A stretch of DNA of 64,000 bases, from the NCBI RefSeq assembly GCF_905220365.1, contig NC_061127.1, positions 7,130,001 to 7,194,000 of the forward strand, in the 5' to 3' direction. Of the stretch, positions 25,651 through 40,600 are shown piece by piece (positions within the stretch are counted from its first letter, which is position 1; every line of letters begins with the position of its first letter). The stretch is from Vanessa cardui (Eukaryota > Arthropoda > Insecta > Lepidoptera > Nymphalidae). A program made the position numbers and the translations under genes. The notes under the pieces were generated by a model, which made no database searches, was not told the origin of the DNA, and was given only the letters and a program-made list of their open reading frames with translations.

Positions 25651-27570
25651 TAGTTTTGTCTGATAAGTTTATTATATACTTTCATTAATTACTTGATGAA
25701 TAAAAGTGTTGATGAATAACTAATCAGTTTCTTGACGATTCCTCTCCTTAGCATTTATGAAACCGTTTGTTCGTAAACATCGGATTAAAGTTTTATCATC
25801 ATTTTAATCTTAATTAATATATCATCCTAATTAGTATATAATTATTAAGGAATTCAGTCTCCTTTTGCATTCCAAAACAATCATATTTAAGTCAATGTAA
25901 CATTCTACGAACGTGACTTTATAATAAAACTATGCAATAACCTTGTCAATTATAAACATGAATAGCGAAGAACGTCCGTCAATACGAACAATTAGTTTAA
26001 GTGTATAAGTAATAAGCGTTTATTTTTTCAACCAAACAAGTTTACCTTGTAGTGTTAGGCTGACATATTACACCGACATTGGCATTCAAGCGTTACACAT
26101 TACAAGGATTGACGATGTCTTTTGATATCATAATTAACATTAATTGCGTCTAGAAAATATATTCGATTATTAATATTTTGAAATCGTAATAATCTCTTAA
26201 GAAATAAATGCTATGAATTTTGCTCTAGTAATGTGTATTTAATTTCTTAATCAAACTCAATTATACAAAGAAACAATTTTGATATTAAATTGACAGGATC
26301 TTGAATAATCTATATTTATTTGAAGATCGAGGTAGTTAGTAACGGAGCTCTGGAATCAAAAGTAAGCGGATATAAGTAATTAATAAGTGGAATATTGTAC
26401 ATAAATAAATACAACTGTTTGAATTAAATATATTTATCTGAATATGCAAATCAATAGTTTGTTTAAGAATAAATACAAAAACATACAAAAAATAAATTTA
26501 GCCATATATGTGTAATATAATTTATTAAGAAGTTAAAATTAAAATTGTACTGTACCCAAATGCAGGTAACGAATTCACTTAACAAAAAATGTTATTATGT
26601 TACTGGGGTTTTGATGGATGACTCATTTGGTTATGTAGTATTTCAAGGTTTTGAGGTTGGAACAAATCATACATTCATTTGTCTTGGCTCACACACATAC
26701 TGAAATTTGTATTCTATATTTAACATAACTATATTAGATATTCCGATTGTCAAAAATCTACTACTAGTTCGGAAAGAAAAACAAAATGCTTCGGACTCAA
26801 GACGAATCAGCGAAATAAACTACGTATATAATCATAAATTTATATTTATAACAATTATTTTTTATTTTATACAACCTGGAGGTAATCGCCTCATTTCGTT
26901 CCAAGACACGCTTTCATCTATATTTCGTCAGTTTTGCAATAACCGTTGCACATAAACATTCAATCTTTTTTTAGTATTTTTAGTGAATTGAACAGACAAA
27001 AATAATTTAATATATAACTTTACAATCTGATTACACAATTTGCGATTGGTTTTAAACATTTCACTTTATTTCATAGGTATCAAATCATTAAATCTGTATT
27101 CAAACTTTAGGCGTATTCAAAAGTCCTGCGACTGAAAGTTTCGTTAAAAATTAAACTTTTCAAAGTACGGAATCGAAGGCAGAGTGGTCGGCGTCGGCAG
27201 CGCTCATTTGAATTATGTTTCACTCCGCCTTTTGTAGTCAACTTCATTTAGGAAAGTTAAAAGCGAAAAATCTTTTATTTTGATTCAGCAAAGAAATTCA
27301 AAGATGCATTGTTGAATTGGTAACAAATTGCACGTTCTTGATTACGTTAAGAGTTCTAACGTTAGTGAAGGTGGGGTGTAGATTGGAATTTAACAATCAC
27401 CTTCCATTACGATGAAATACTCAAACTAATTGCCAAAAAAAAACGTATTCTTTTATACTAATTGGTTTTAGCTAAATATAGAAAACTGTGTTTACTTAAC
27501 AAATTTTGGAATAAATTATTCGTGTAACTCTATACTTTACTTTCCATTTTAATTGTGTTATTTTATATGT
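25651..27570. other. AT-rich non-coding tract
   Basis: No recognisable gene or well-preserved repeat. A block near 27170-27215 is richer in CG (GGTCGGCGTCGGCAGCGC) but is not identified. Confidence 0.4.
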
Positions 27571-27574
27571 AAGC

Positions 27575-27645
27575 CGCAGAAGGTGCGTTTGGAGAGGCCT
27601 AGTCCAACAGTGGACAAAAATGGGCTGCTAATGACATATAAGAGA
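27575..27645 (+). mobile_element. SINE tail fragment, uncertain family
   Basis: GGAGAGGCCTAGTCCAACAG and TGGACAAAAATGGGCTGC resemble the GGAGGCCTTAGCCCAGCAG tail of lepidopteran tRNA-headed SINEs, in a variant form. Only the 3' end is present. Confidence 0.45.
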
Positions 27646-28588
27646 AAATGAAGCGACCAGAACATCTGAATTTTTAAGAAAGATTTCAAGTTTAATCCCG
27701 AGCAGGATTATGAGTTTTTTTTATCGTTAATGATAAGCCCAAAACATTCTCCACGATTGGAGGGAAGACCCAGTAATAGGATATTTACAAGCTATTCGTA
27801 ATGTCATAAGTTAGGTTTTAAAGAAATGATATTTCAGATCCTAAAATGTATACTTTTTTTAATACACGATTACACTAACTCTTACCTAACTTTACATTTC
27901 GTATTATTATTGCTCAAAGTTATTTCATAGTGATGGCTTCAGTGAACATTTTCAAGGTTTTCATTACATTCTGTCTTCTAAAAATTTTATTGCAGTTTCA
28001 AAGTTATCTTCAAAGTCTTGTAAACAACGTCATGTCGCTGTGTCGAGGGCAACAAGTGTTCAGCAAACATCTTGCCTTTGCACTATGTATGCATCTCCGA
28101 AGTGTATTTGCTCTATGATGCATTTCATATACATGAGTATCCAAATTTTCATATAAAACTACGAAAATATAATCGAAATATTTATCTTAAGCAATTTACT
28201 TTAAGTCATTAAAATATTCAAGCAAAATAAAATATATTTAACTATTTTGAATACATTATTATTCATAATGTCATTCTTTATTATGTGTGAGAAGATGAGA
28301 TAATCGTTATCCTTCTAAAAGTTCATTGAACTTATAAAATTGTAGTTTATTCGTAACTAGCCATGTTCGCAGCTTCGTCTGTGTGGTATTTAAGTTGGTC
28401 GAGCCACTTACTCTACATACTCCTAGCTTACTTTACGAACTCATTATTGCATTCAGAAAACTTATTAATATTGATGTAAAATACAACGAATTTTATACAT
28501 ATATATAGAAAGTGATTTTTTAATGGTAAAGGAATTATTATAATCGGTTTGACAGTTCTCTCTGAGTTGATCGTATTAAAGATATGTG

Positions 28589-28707
<119 letters not shown>

Positions 28708-29754
28708 GTGATTTAGCCATGTTGTTTTCAATGAATGTTTAAATATTCAGCATATATGAACATGCCCTGAGGAATGAAGAGAATCTAGTACGTAACTTAA
28801 CCTTAACTAGTAATTTATTTAATGCCTTGTGATTTAATGGTAAATGTTTTACTAAAACTGGTTGTGTGTTGATTCTTAGTAGCGTTAATGAGTAGGCCTT
28901 AAATAAATTCTGGGAATATCGCCGGAATTACTATTATGGAATTATAAGAATAGCTTAATCATGTTTTTGAATACTTTAATGTATATAAATATAAAATTAT
29001 AGTCTCTTCAAATGGAAATTCTCAGAAAAGATTCTAAAAGAATCTAAAAAAACAGAGTAAGAATAAATAACAAAATTTCGCTTCGCTATTTTATTTCACA
29101 TTGTCAAGATTTTTCTTGCAAAAAAAAAAAGAAATTAATGGGATAGAAAAAACTAGATATGAATTCTGTTTCATACATCACATACATAGAAAAACAGTTG
29201 AACGTGTGCGTAAGACATTAGGCTTGGTAGGAAGGGGTCCCGTCACGAAGTCTACCCAAGGCAATTTGGTACCAAATGTCATTTGCTACGTGCCCCACAA
29301 ATAAAGAGGATGGAATAAAGCCGCCTGTATTACTTTAGGAGCTGTTAGTTCACAATGCGCCGTATCTTATATTGTGTATGCAAAAGGAAAACGAATTTGT
29401 TATTTCGAACCGCTTTTCCTTGTTCGAGGCTTTTGATTTTATATTTGTTGTTAAATAATATTTCCTTCCTATATTGAAATTAGATATTCCTCCAATTTTC
29501 ATATTTGCACACGCGAGTAACATTACTCAACCATTGATTATCAATATTTCATTATAATATATTTACATATACGGCAGTCAAATGTTTATTTAAAATTACA
29601 GGTCTCTAAGTCCCGATACAATTTTAATTTTCATAAGTGCGCATTTGTTTTTCATTCCCATTTTCGCGTACGAAGTATCCCCTAAGATTTACAAGATTCA
29701 TTCACTATGCTAGCAACCTATATTTAGAAATGTATCACAGTTTACAAACAGTAG

Positions 29755-29880
29755 TCGCAATGGCCCAGGGATCTTCAAAAGGAAATCGCGGGTTTAAACT
29801 AGGGCAACATTAGATTTGTTATGTCAATTTGTATGATTTGAAAATAATGTATAGTGAAAACACCGCGAGAAATTCTGCAA
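29755..29880 (+). mobile_element. Degenerate tRNA-headed SINE
   Basis: CGCAATGGCCCAGGGATC, a decayed B box GCGGGTTTAAACTAGGGCAA and GTGAAAACACCGCGAGAAATTCTG follow the order of the SINE at 14860. The 3' half is missing. Confidence 0.5.
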
Positions 29881-31602
29881 AAATATTATTTACTTTAATT
29901 TTTATACGAGAAATCCATTGAAGGGTATATTATATTGACAAATTATGTGAAATTCACATTTAGTAGAGCAAAACAGATTGCTACAAAACAAAATTGCATT
30001 TGAAGAATTTGCCTTTGATTTTTTGGAAAACAGCCATAATTATTCGCAACTTAACTATATGACTGAGTCGTACATTATATAGTATATTAAATAGGCGTAA
30101 TGAAACGGGGATATGACACGTAACCAACCCTCTATAACATATGACTACTACTTATATAAAAACATTTTGTTTACAAATATAAATGGTAAAAAAATCTGTA
30201 GCACCACGTTTGTATTATACAAAGACTTTTTTGATATTGTCTTATTCGCAAACATGAGCATATTCATAAACAGCCTGTAGATTACTGTCAGAAATCGTCA
30301 GGACAAATGTGACGGCGACATTAGGAGGCATGATGTCGTAAAACACATTAGCACGTAGTTGCCCTTCGTCCGTCCCTATATTCGGGTAACAGAGAAAATG
30401 CATCGGCTGCTTGTAATATCCTATATCAGAGGATCATAAAAACGGTAGAGTCGGTACTTATCTTTAGATTTTTTTTATTTTTAAATTTGGAATAAAAATC
30501 GAAAGTGTCTTTATTTTACTAACAAGGCGATTTTCCAAAAAAATGGGTTTCTATAAACCTGCAACTTTCACAGAAGTATTAAGTCGAGATAACGATATGA
30601 AAAAACTTTAACTGTTTATGACACCGGGACCGGTGCCGGAAGAGACTTGTCTGTCTATTGCCTACCTTACTTATACACATTTATTGTTATTTTTTTTCCT
30701 ATCAAGAATCAGCTAATGAGACTGCAAATAGACAAAATTGCACCTGTTTTATTATTTAGTATTCCAGTTCTTTTGACTAGTACCTAAGTCGAAATTTGGC
30801 TCATTGTTGACGTGATAATAAAATAATCTTATTATATTTCTGAAATGGAAAAGTTTTTACTATAATTAAAAACATGTTTTGTACAGCACAAAATTGATCT
30901 CCGCCGCACTCGTAGATATGTTTTGAAAAACTCATACAATAATATAAAATTGTAAACGAAAATAGAGATGATAATGTGTATCTTATATATGTTACAATGT
31001 GTGCTTTTTTAAAGGAACATATGTGTAGCTTAATTTAAAATACTAAAAATCGCTCAATCGTACCGAAGAATCTGTTCTTATTGTCGATATTCTCGAATCA
31101 AATCGTATCAGACTGCTCATTCAGAAGATTTAATCCAGTATACAAATCTGCGTCCTTTTGAAGTAAATAGGTTTCCGAAGAAGTAGCTTTGAGCAATATT
31201 TACAATGGAATGCCGCTAGTGCCGGCAGTTGCCGCACCTAACGAGGTTGCAGCATCCTTGAGAGGCCACATTCCTATACGTCTATTTACGGTCTAAGTCC
31301 CCATTTTCTTTGCAATTGCAAATGAATGTTCATGCGAAAAAGTGGTCTGCTTATTTGTTGAACCTAATTTTTCAGAAACCAGTTTAAACCAGTTTTTTTA
31401 GTCGAGAACAAGACTTGACAAAACAATATTAGTATCATTATATCATGAATTCTGAACTATGCTTTATTTAGTGCAATATAATTTGCTAACAAAAACGGTT
31501 TTTAGGATTACAAGCCGTAATGATAGTTATATTTAATAGTTGGTGTCTGGTACATTTGTTCCATTATTATAATAATCTAATTATGTTTATCTATTGTTTC
31601 AG
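29881..31602. other. Non-coding sequence before the first visible IRSp53 exon
   Basis: No exon encoding the N-terminus of IRSp53 was found here by eye. A richer patch at 31200-31275 (GCCGGCAGTTGCCGCACC) sits 330 bases before the exon. Its frames close quickly and it is not a convincing coding exon. It ends in a good acceptor, TTGTTTCAG, at 31602. Confidence 0.45.
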
Positions 31603-31678
31603 AATATATTGGACAAATTCAACCCTGGCGCTCGACAAATGATAACAGCTGGTAAAGCCTATTTGAAGGCTTTACACG
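31603..31678 (+). CDS. IRSp53: IRSp53 exon a (first visible): I-BAR helix 1
   Basis: The acceptor TTGTTTCAG precedes AAT in phase 0 and the donor is CACG|GTGAG (phase 1). It encodes residues 1-25, NILDKFNPGARQ then MITAGKAYLKALH, matching the FNP..R....GK.Y.KA signature of I-BAR domains. As phase 0 starts at an internal codon, a preceding exon must supply the initiator Met. Confidence 0.93.
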
Positions 31679-34600
31679 GTGAGAATTTTCAATATCCTTA
31701 AAAGCATAAGTTCGTAAAAGGAATACCTTTAAGTACGAAGAAACTCAGCTAAAGTACTCATAAAAAGTAACGCATATCTTTTGTTTTTGTTAAATAGTGC
31801 GTATTATGGAAGCTAAATTAGATCTCCTCAACTGAGACAATCGTTCCCAAGATCATAACATTATATCATAAATAAGTTGTAAGCCAATAAGAAATACAGA
31901 AACGAATGACGTCATCAAATTAATTCGAAATGATGCGTATTCAGTAAAACGTAGACAATTAATTTATATACCGTAAGCCAAATGGGTGCATCTATATGCA
32001 AAACCTTAGTTGCGCTTGTTTGGCTTCGAAACTGTAGTTGGTGCCAAATTGTCTCTGTTGGCTTATCTAGCGTATTATACTCGACGCTAGACGCAATAAA
32101 CTTTGCCATTGTGTACGACGATGTATTACTCTTGATACTTGCTTTCCGCTACTTTCAAGAGTGCACACTCAAGTGTATTGACATTTTTTAAACTGATAAG
32201 ACGTTGAATTTTCTATACAATATTTTGTTTACCAGAGTCAAGCGCACTCAACCTTTTATGTACGATCGAAAATTTATACCCTTGCTTGTATAAACAATAT
32301 TTAACAGAACGTAACCATAAAATGGAACGATTTTTCATAGCAATTTTAATCGAGTATGCTATCCAATAAGATAAGTACAATAACCTCACAAAATCCATAT
32401 CGCACTAAGGCTTTTGGAATATGCCCTTTAAGAAAATCCATTTAAGGAATATTTATTTGTATTCCAAATTCAAAATTTTTAATGGTGGATGTAAACTATA
32501 CAATTTTACCTCATGTTTGTAGTTGGTATATAGTAATATCTATGAACTAGTAATTATTATTCAATTTCGCAGGTGCGGCGGCTGCATCTCGTCTATACGT
32601 GGACGCGGTCGGCAAACTTGGGAGACAAGCTCAACAAGGAACATGGGGGGGATGTGCCGATATTGGTAACTATGAGAATTATTTTCTAAGTACGTGATAC
32701 GTGAACAGAATGCTATAGAGAAAGTCGACCTTGGTTATTATTTTCCAAACGAAATAAGTCTGAAGACATTCGAAATACGAAACTATTTTATATCCATCTT
32801 AAGAACATATCCTAACTTACTACATACATACAAACATTTCAAAATCCTATCAGCATTTTTGATGTGCAAAACTGACTACCCTTAATATATGAATAATATT
32901 ATTATATTGCAGATATTGTGCAAAACACACACATACACACTTATAAATAATATTGTCCAATATGTATTTCTACTAGATACGAAGATTATTTTTAAGATAA
33001 CTCAATCTGTCCTTAGCTAAATGTATCGTATGTTCATATTGCTTTGTAACAAGAATAATTACTCATCCGTATTCAAATATTTCTTACACAAGTTAACGTT
33101 GATTGCTCAATCTTGTACCAGAGGAATACCAAACTCAGTTCAAGGTCTCAGCATAAAATACTATTATTAAGACATAATAGAAGTATAATGACGTAAGTAC
33201 ATAATTTAACATTTAGGTTAACGACCTTTCGAAGAATTATACTTTTGACAGTATTTTTATGCAACATGATATATTGCATTAAATATTTTTGTTTTAAAAT
33301 ATCATTAATTAGAAAAAAAATAGACCAAGGCGTATTATTTCTAAATTGTAAAGACGATAAAAATTAAATTAAGTAATTATTATGCGTTACAAGTGTAGTT
33401 AAAAAGGCTCTTCTATTTCTGGTCGGATTATTTCGTGTTAAAAAATGCCGGTTACAAAATGATTTCTTAATCTTGATTATAAGGCTATTTGAGTTTATGA
33501 TAATTTGATTTTGTATTACATTTCATTTTTTACCTTAATATAAATTTGCAAAGACACGATTTTAGTACATATATATCTGTTGCCAAAGAATTTTCTTTTA
33601 TTTACCAGATATAACTCATTACAATGTACTTACATAGAATGACACTAAAGACAGTGCAAATTGGAATTGACTTAGTTGGATGGACTTTACTTGGTGCTAG
33701 GGCTTTGTATTAGCCCGTCTGGATAGGTACCACCCACACATCAGATATTCTTCCGCCAAATAACAGTACTCAGTATTGTTGTGTTCCGGTTTAAAGGGTG
33801 AGTGAGCCAGTGTGACTACAGGCACAAGGGACATAACATCTTAGTTCCCAGGGTTGGTGGCACATTGACGATGTAAGGAATAGTTAATATTTCTTACAGC
33901 GTCATTGTCTATGGGTGATGGTGACCACTTACCATCAGGTGGCCCATATGCTAGACCACCTACCTAACCTATACCATAAAAAATGGCAAATCCTGGCAAA
34001 AGTTGGTATAATAATTGCCAGACAGAAGAAGAAGAACTCATTATATAAATGTATGGAAATAATTATCAATTATGAACGATTCAGTAATGATTTAATGATG
34101 TATCAATTGCGACTACTGGACGAACACTACTCACTGACATTTAGTAAATCTCAATGTACTCGGTTTTAGCTCTTCGACCACAGACATTGGCTCTGTGAGA
34201 TGTATGCCAACTACGGCGTCTTAGTCGTTATTTCCTTTGTACCTGTAATGTAACCGACTCTAACCCTTCAGAGCGGAACTTAGCAATATGTAGTATTAAA
34301 ATTGTTGAACCGGGAAATAATTGCATTGGTTGTCTGGATGTTCGTATCCATTTAGCTCACTGATCTATACTTATACTATGCGAAACTTGTCAGTCTGTTT
34401 GTCTGTTTCAAGACTGTTTCAAGACCAAACCACTATAAACCGTATTTAATGAAATTTGACGAAACTTGAACATCAAGGGACCATAGGACAATGACGACCT
34501 CCGTGGTCGACTGGTGTGTACATCGGTTTTCATGGGTACCCCACCTGAGGTCCCAGGTTTTGATTCCCGGCCGAGTCGATGTAGATTATCAGTAATTTTC

Positions 34601-37600
34601 TACGATGTCTTGGGTCTGGGTGTTTGTGCTACCGTCGTTAATTCCGATTTTCCATAACACAGGTGCTTTAGCTACTTACATTGGGGTATGTGATGTTGTC
34701 TCATATTTATTTATTATTATAGGACTACTTTTTAGTAAGAGAATCTGTAGGCGATAACTAGTTTACTAATTGTATTTTCTACCATACATATGTACATTTG
34801 TAAAGTGACACAAGTAATGACTATTAACTATAGGTATAACTTATTGCGACTGTGTTTATTTGTAGTAAAATGTACGTACTTCTAAATTTACATGGCTTAT
34901 TAGAAAGTGTGTTTTTTACAGGCACTGCTCTTATGAAGGTTGTGGAGGTGTATCGAGAAATTCAGGATCAGCAAATGAACATTGTAAGTGCGATAGCATA
35001 AACAAAGGTCTTGCCTTTTTGATAGGTCTGACTGGTCTTTTACTCTTTGAAATTGATATAATTATAATTTAATATATGTACAACACAGTTTTAATATAAA
35101 TAATAAAATAAAATAAAATGAATTCCTAAAGCAATGAAGGTAACGCTAGAAACTCATTTAGATAATCTTACATACCTGTGATACGTACATATCTGGCTTA
35201 TGTCATTTAGGTTTTTTATGGTATATATTGGCATATGAGCAAATGGGCCACTTGATGGTAAGTAGTCACCACTTATAGACAACAGCACTGAAAAAATAAT
35301 AAATCATTCCTTACATTGCCATTGCGCCACCAACCTTGGCCATGAGATGAAGTCCCTTATTCCTTGTGAAGGTATATTTAAATGTTATATTAACATGTAA
35401 TGATTATATAAAAAAATCAGATTTTTTAAAAAAATAATGTATGTCATGTAACGTGAAAGAGTCGACGTTTAATTAGGTTCAAACAAGATGGAATGTTGAA
35501 TTGATAGATGGATCGGTGTGTAGCTACCGCATCAGCTACAGTAACGAGAAAATTATCTTTGAGAAACCATCGCTGCGTTCAAATAAGGACAGACTTTATA
35601 AAAATAGCTTTAATATTAAATTAACAAGTCAAAATTAATTTACATATAGAAACACCTATTATAGATTATAAAAATAATCAACTAAGTCATATTTATACCT
35701 TTAACGAATGAATGTCAGTAATATTCGGTCTTCAGACAATCGATACCTATAACTTTAAACTTTAACTAATAATGTGCTGCTAAATGAAACAAATGCAAGT
35801 TTCATGCTATAAAATTTCTCACATTCTATCCCAGTATATAAAATGAAAAATATTCAACAATATTTATCCCATCTGCCACTTATATTATATTAAATAGCCA
35901 ACTAGCTGCTCTGCGTGGTTGCGTTCGAGTTAAACGATCCTACTCTATCGCCGCTTGCCGTAGTAATAACTATTCGTTGAAAAATACTATATAAATACAT
36001 AATAAAAATATTTTTCAACAAATACGCCAATAAATTTATTAATAGTTTATCATACCCGACTAACTGGTTTTATGTTCCCGATCAACCAAAGAAACAATCT
36101 TTTTATCTTTATTATCAAAATCAAAATCAAAATCAAAATAAACTTTATTCAAGTAGGCTTTTATAAGCACTTTTGAATCGTCATTTTACAATTAAGTGAA
36201 GCTACCACCGGTTCGGAAAGTAGATTCTACCGAGAAGAACCGGCAAGAAACTCAGTAGTTACTCTTTTTTAACATTTAAAAAATACAGCGTCATGTTAAT
36301 TAAATACAATTATTTCAATTAATGTATCCTGCTTGGAAGTCAACAGGTATTAACTCCACGCTTTTTTATCATCTACAAAATCTTGTATCGAATAGTATGC
36401 TTTTTCTACCAATGTATTTTTAACAAACGATTTGAATTTACTAAACGGCAAAGTTAAAAATTTCTGCGGAATTTTATTATAGAAACGGATACCTTGGCCC
36501 AAGAAGGATCCATTGACTTTGCGGAGTCGGAAACTTGGCGTTATAAGTTTATCCTTACTTCTAGTGCATATACAATGATTATCACTGATTTTATCAAAGT
36601 GATCAATGTTACTGTGAATATACATGATATTGTTGTAAATATATTGCGACGCAACAGTAAGTATTCCTACTCTGTTAAAAACATCCCGAAGAGAGTCTCT
36701 AGCTCCAAGATTATAAATAAACCGAATTGCTCTCTTTTGTAAAATAAAGACAGATTCAATATCTACAGCGTTACCCCAAAGTAATATGCCATATGACATA
36801 ATACTGTGAAAATAACCAAAATAAACTAAACGAGCGGTATCAATATCAGTTAGTTGTCTAACTTTTCTAACCGCGTATGTTGCGGAGCTGAGTCTTCCTG
36901 TTAGGGATGATAAATGAGAAGTCCACTGAAGTCTGGAATCCAATTCTATTCCTAAAAACACCGTAGTATCAGCTACTTCAAGACGGTCACCATTTAACGA
37001 TATATTATAATTTTGCTTGCTAACATTAGGTAGGGTAAAAACTACACATTTTGTTTTTTGAGCATTCAAAACTAAATTATTTACCGTAAACCAATTGTGT
37101 ATCTGTGATAATGCACCGTTCACATCGTCATAGTCATTTTTTTTCCTGTCAACCTTAAAAATCAGCGAAGTATCGTCAGCAAACAACACTATATCACAAA
37201 TACCCTTAACATAGAAAGGAAGATCATTTATATATACTAGGAATAGAAAGGGACCCAAAATTGAACCTTGTGGAACTCCCATTTTTAACGTAGATCCAGA
37301 AGACTTTATTCCATTAATGAAAACTTGCTGGATTCTTTGACTTAAATATGAAGCGATGAGATCAAGAGCTTTACCTTTAACACCGTAATATTTGAGCTTA
37401 TAAAGAAGCGTTTCGTGTTCTACACAATCGAATGCTTTAGATAAATCACAGAATACTCCAATAGCGTTCTGTGATTTCTCCCAAGCATCGTAAATATGTT
37501 TGAGAAGCGCAATTCCCGCATCAGTTGTCGAGCGACCTCTTCTAAAACCGAATTGCTCACCATGAAAAATAGCATTTGTACCGAAATGGACGAGAAGTTG

Positions 37601-40600
37601 ATTTAAAATAATTTTTTCGAAGATTTTACTTAAGGATGGGAGTATTGAAATAGGCCTGTAATTACCGGGATCGCTTCTGTTTCCAGTTTTAAAAAGTGGT
37701 AAAACTTTACTACATTTTAACAAGTTAGGAAATGAACCCGTGTCCAAACTCTTGTTAAAAATTACTGCTATATATTAATTGTATAAAGATATTATGAATT
37801 TTTAAAGTCTTTTTTCTGTACATATTAAATTTATATTGCTGATTAGAATGTTATGTAATGTTTAAATCGTTTGTTACAGCTGAAAGCGTTCTACGTTGAT
37901 TTGCTGGTTCCCTTGGAGACTAATCTCGAAAAAGATACTAAGGTCGTACAGGTTCGTATAAAGTTTAATTAAAACTTTTACTAAATATCCAAATCGAAAA
38001 AATATTTATAAAAAACATAATTCAAAGAAAGATTTAAACAAATACATTTTAATGTTCTATAATTTTATAAATCGAACAATAAATAATTGAAATAATAATA
38101 ATTTACGATCAATTAAAGATAACTCATAATGTTATTAACATTACAGTCACGATTCTTATTGTTATATTAATCAAAGTTCAAATTTCATTGTATCTTTATT
38201 GATATCGGTACATTTATTTAGCCAACAATACTAGAGTTTGAAATGAATCAATCAAATAATTACTTACGTTATCAAATTATATAACACAATCGTTTCATAA
38301 ATCGATAATTGGCTTTGATTCATAAATATATAAATGCAATTATCGAAAGTGCATGTCTTATGATCTGTACTTGGTGAATTTGCTAACATTGAACCAACAA
38401 ACATGCGTTTTTAATTGCATTCAACAGTTATGATATCACAGTGCAATAAAATTATCATAATTTAAGTGTTACGTGACAAAATTGATAAAACGGAACGCAT
38501 CGTTTCTTTTTTTAAATTATGAAATTCTAAAGAATACACAAAGTGATTTAATTGTTATGTTTACAGTCGGAACAAAAAAGGTTTTTACAACAACACAAAC
38601 TTCGCTCTGAAAGCTACAGCAAGGCGGCAGCCACTATCAAGAAGCAAAGAAAAAAGAAAACCAATGTAACTAAAGTCGGCTCTGCGATGGATAAGGAGAT
38701 GAAGGTACTTAACTTATATCAAAATGTTCATTAATTGTTTAAGATAATATGCTAAAACACGTGCCTACCAACGAAAGTTGGATATGGTTGTATACTGTTA
38801 GAAAGTAAAACGATAGAAAGGACTAAAGCGTTCTTTTTTTCAGATAAGATTGCATTTATATAAACATAAATGTTATGATGTAAAGCAAAACAAATGCGAA
38901 GAGCAATTTTTATTGCAGTATTCCCGTTAAAAAACTAATGCACTATTACAATTAAAGACCTAAGTTCATTTTGGCTTTGAATCCGGGAATTTAGGTCTGA
39001 ATGCGTAAAAGCTAGTTACTAAACAAACGAGGCATTTAAACCATAATTACATAACATCTTATATTTAATGGTTGGCAGCTTATATAGAGAATGGAAGAAG
39101 CTTTACACGGGAAATATTTTAGGCTGATATAATTATATAATCGTTAAAGATTTTCCCGTTTGGCTTCTAACGTTAATTAACAAAAATAGTTAAACCTATT
39201 GATAAAAATATTATACTGGCAAATAAAAAAGTCTTAGCTGTAGACTTATTTATTTAGAAGTTGCATTCTTCTCAAAATATCAACTCTATTACTCTATTAT
39301 AAAATATTATCATGATATAAATGTTAGTTATTATGAAACTAACACCAGTGTATGTACGAAAAGCCTTTTGACTTGAGGGCTTCAGTTACGTGTCAATAAC
39401 TCAGCCTAAATCTGTCTGGCTTATTTCTAAAACAACATCTAGGTAAATGTACGCTTTCTGGAATAAAAACAATACTTAAAGAGAGGTTTTATGTATAACA
39501 TTATTTTTAGTTTACATACTAAACTATAAAATAAATTTACATATGAGCTAGAAGGTAAACAAAAGTGCACTTTATAAAATAGAATAAGCTGAAAATAATA
39601 ATAATTTTCACAATAATTATATATTGAGATTTGTTTTATTCAATTCCAATTTGTGCTTTAGTTTTTTTACTTATACTTTTGCCTAATGTGTTCGATTAAC
39701 TTTTGACAATTATTTATATTAAAAAATAGAAATTAATATGTAACTTCGGCTAAATAGTATTTGGTTACTTGTTTCTATACAATTGTCCAAAATTCATTAC
39801 ATAAACACAAACTAAATTGAAGTATCTGTTCTCGTAATGTTTTTTACATTGTTTCATCGAAATCCGTTTCCAAGAATCAAAGACAATAATGTATATTACA
39901 TAAATAGTGCTCATTTATTATAGAATAGAACATAATAGATCGTTCTAATATGAATACATTTTCTCTTTATTAGCCTCTTAGACAAGTTTTGATGTTGTTT
40001 TCGGAACAATACCTCTCTGAACAGATAATTGGAATCATAACTTTGCAAATTTCACCTAAATAACTCACTTGAAGCGCTTCACAACTTACCGAAGATTCTC
40101 CAAAACCCAAATTATTAAATTGATTTCTCATAACATAAAGGTCTAAATTGATTTATAGGCCCGTCATCGCGACCTTAAAGTTGGTCTTATTAAAGTAATA
40201 TGATTGCTGGGATTAGTCTGTCTTACGTCTCTTTTGTTTCAGAGAGTACCCTTTAATATCAGCCGTTGTTATGGATAAAAAACACTAAAAATGGTCTTTT
40301 ACTAATATTCTGAGAAAGTTTTGTCAATTAAATTCTCTTCGATTTTCTTGTGTCCCAATTAAAAACTAATGATTATTCCTTTTAATTCTTTATGTATTAT
40401 AATACTATTGTCAAGAATTTGGGTTTTATTAATATTTATATGTTTATTACAGAGTATGCAAATTTTGGAAGAGGAAAAAACCAAGTTGGATGCATTTTGT
40501 GAGCAAAGCTTAAAGAATGTAAGTAGCAATATTATACTTCTCCAATATTGTAGAAAAGCGCGTAACAAGCATTTTTTATAATAAAAAAAATAATTTGGAT

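Larger units (their letters stand above)
36114..37772 (-). mobile_element. 5'-truncated Jockey-like LINE in an IRSp53 intron
   Basis: An antisense non-LTR element inside the 2896-base intron between exons c and d. The 3' end carries a (TTTTGA)n-type tail (plus strand TCAAAA repeats at 36115-36139) preceded by AATAAAGTTTATTTTGATTT. The 5' boundary near 37772 lies in the middle of the reverse transcriptase open frame, so the nucleic-acid-binding and endonuclease parts are absent. It ends about 107 bases before the exon d acceptor at 37880. A shorter relative is at 24183. Confidence 0.9.

Noticed and set aside
36494..36742. 82-codon plus-strand frame
   Set aside because: It lies inside and antisense to the reverse transcriptase frame of the LINE.
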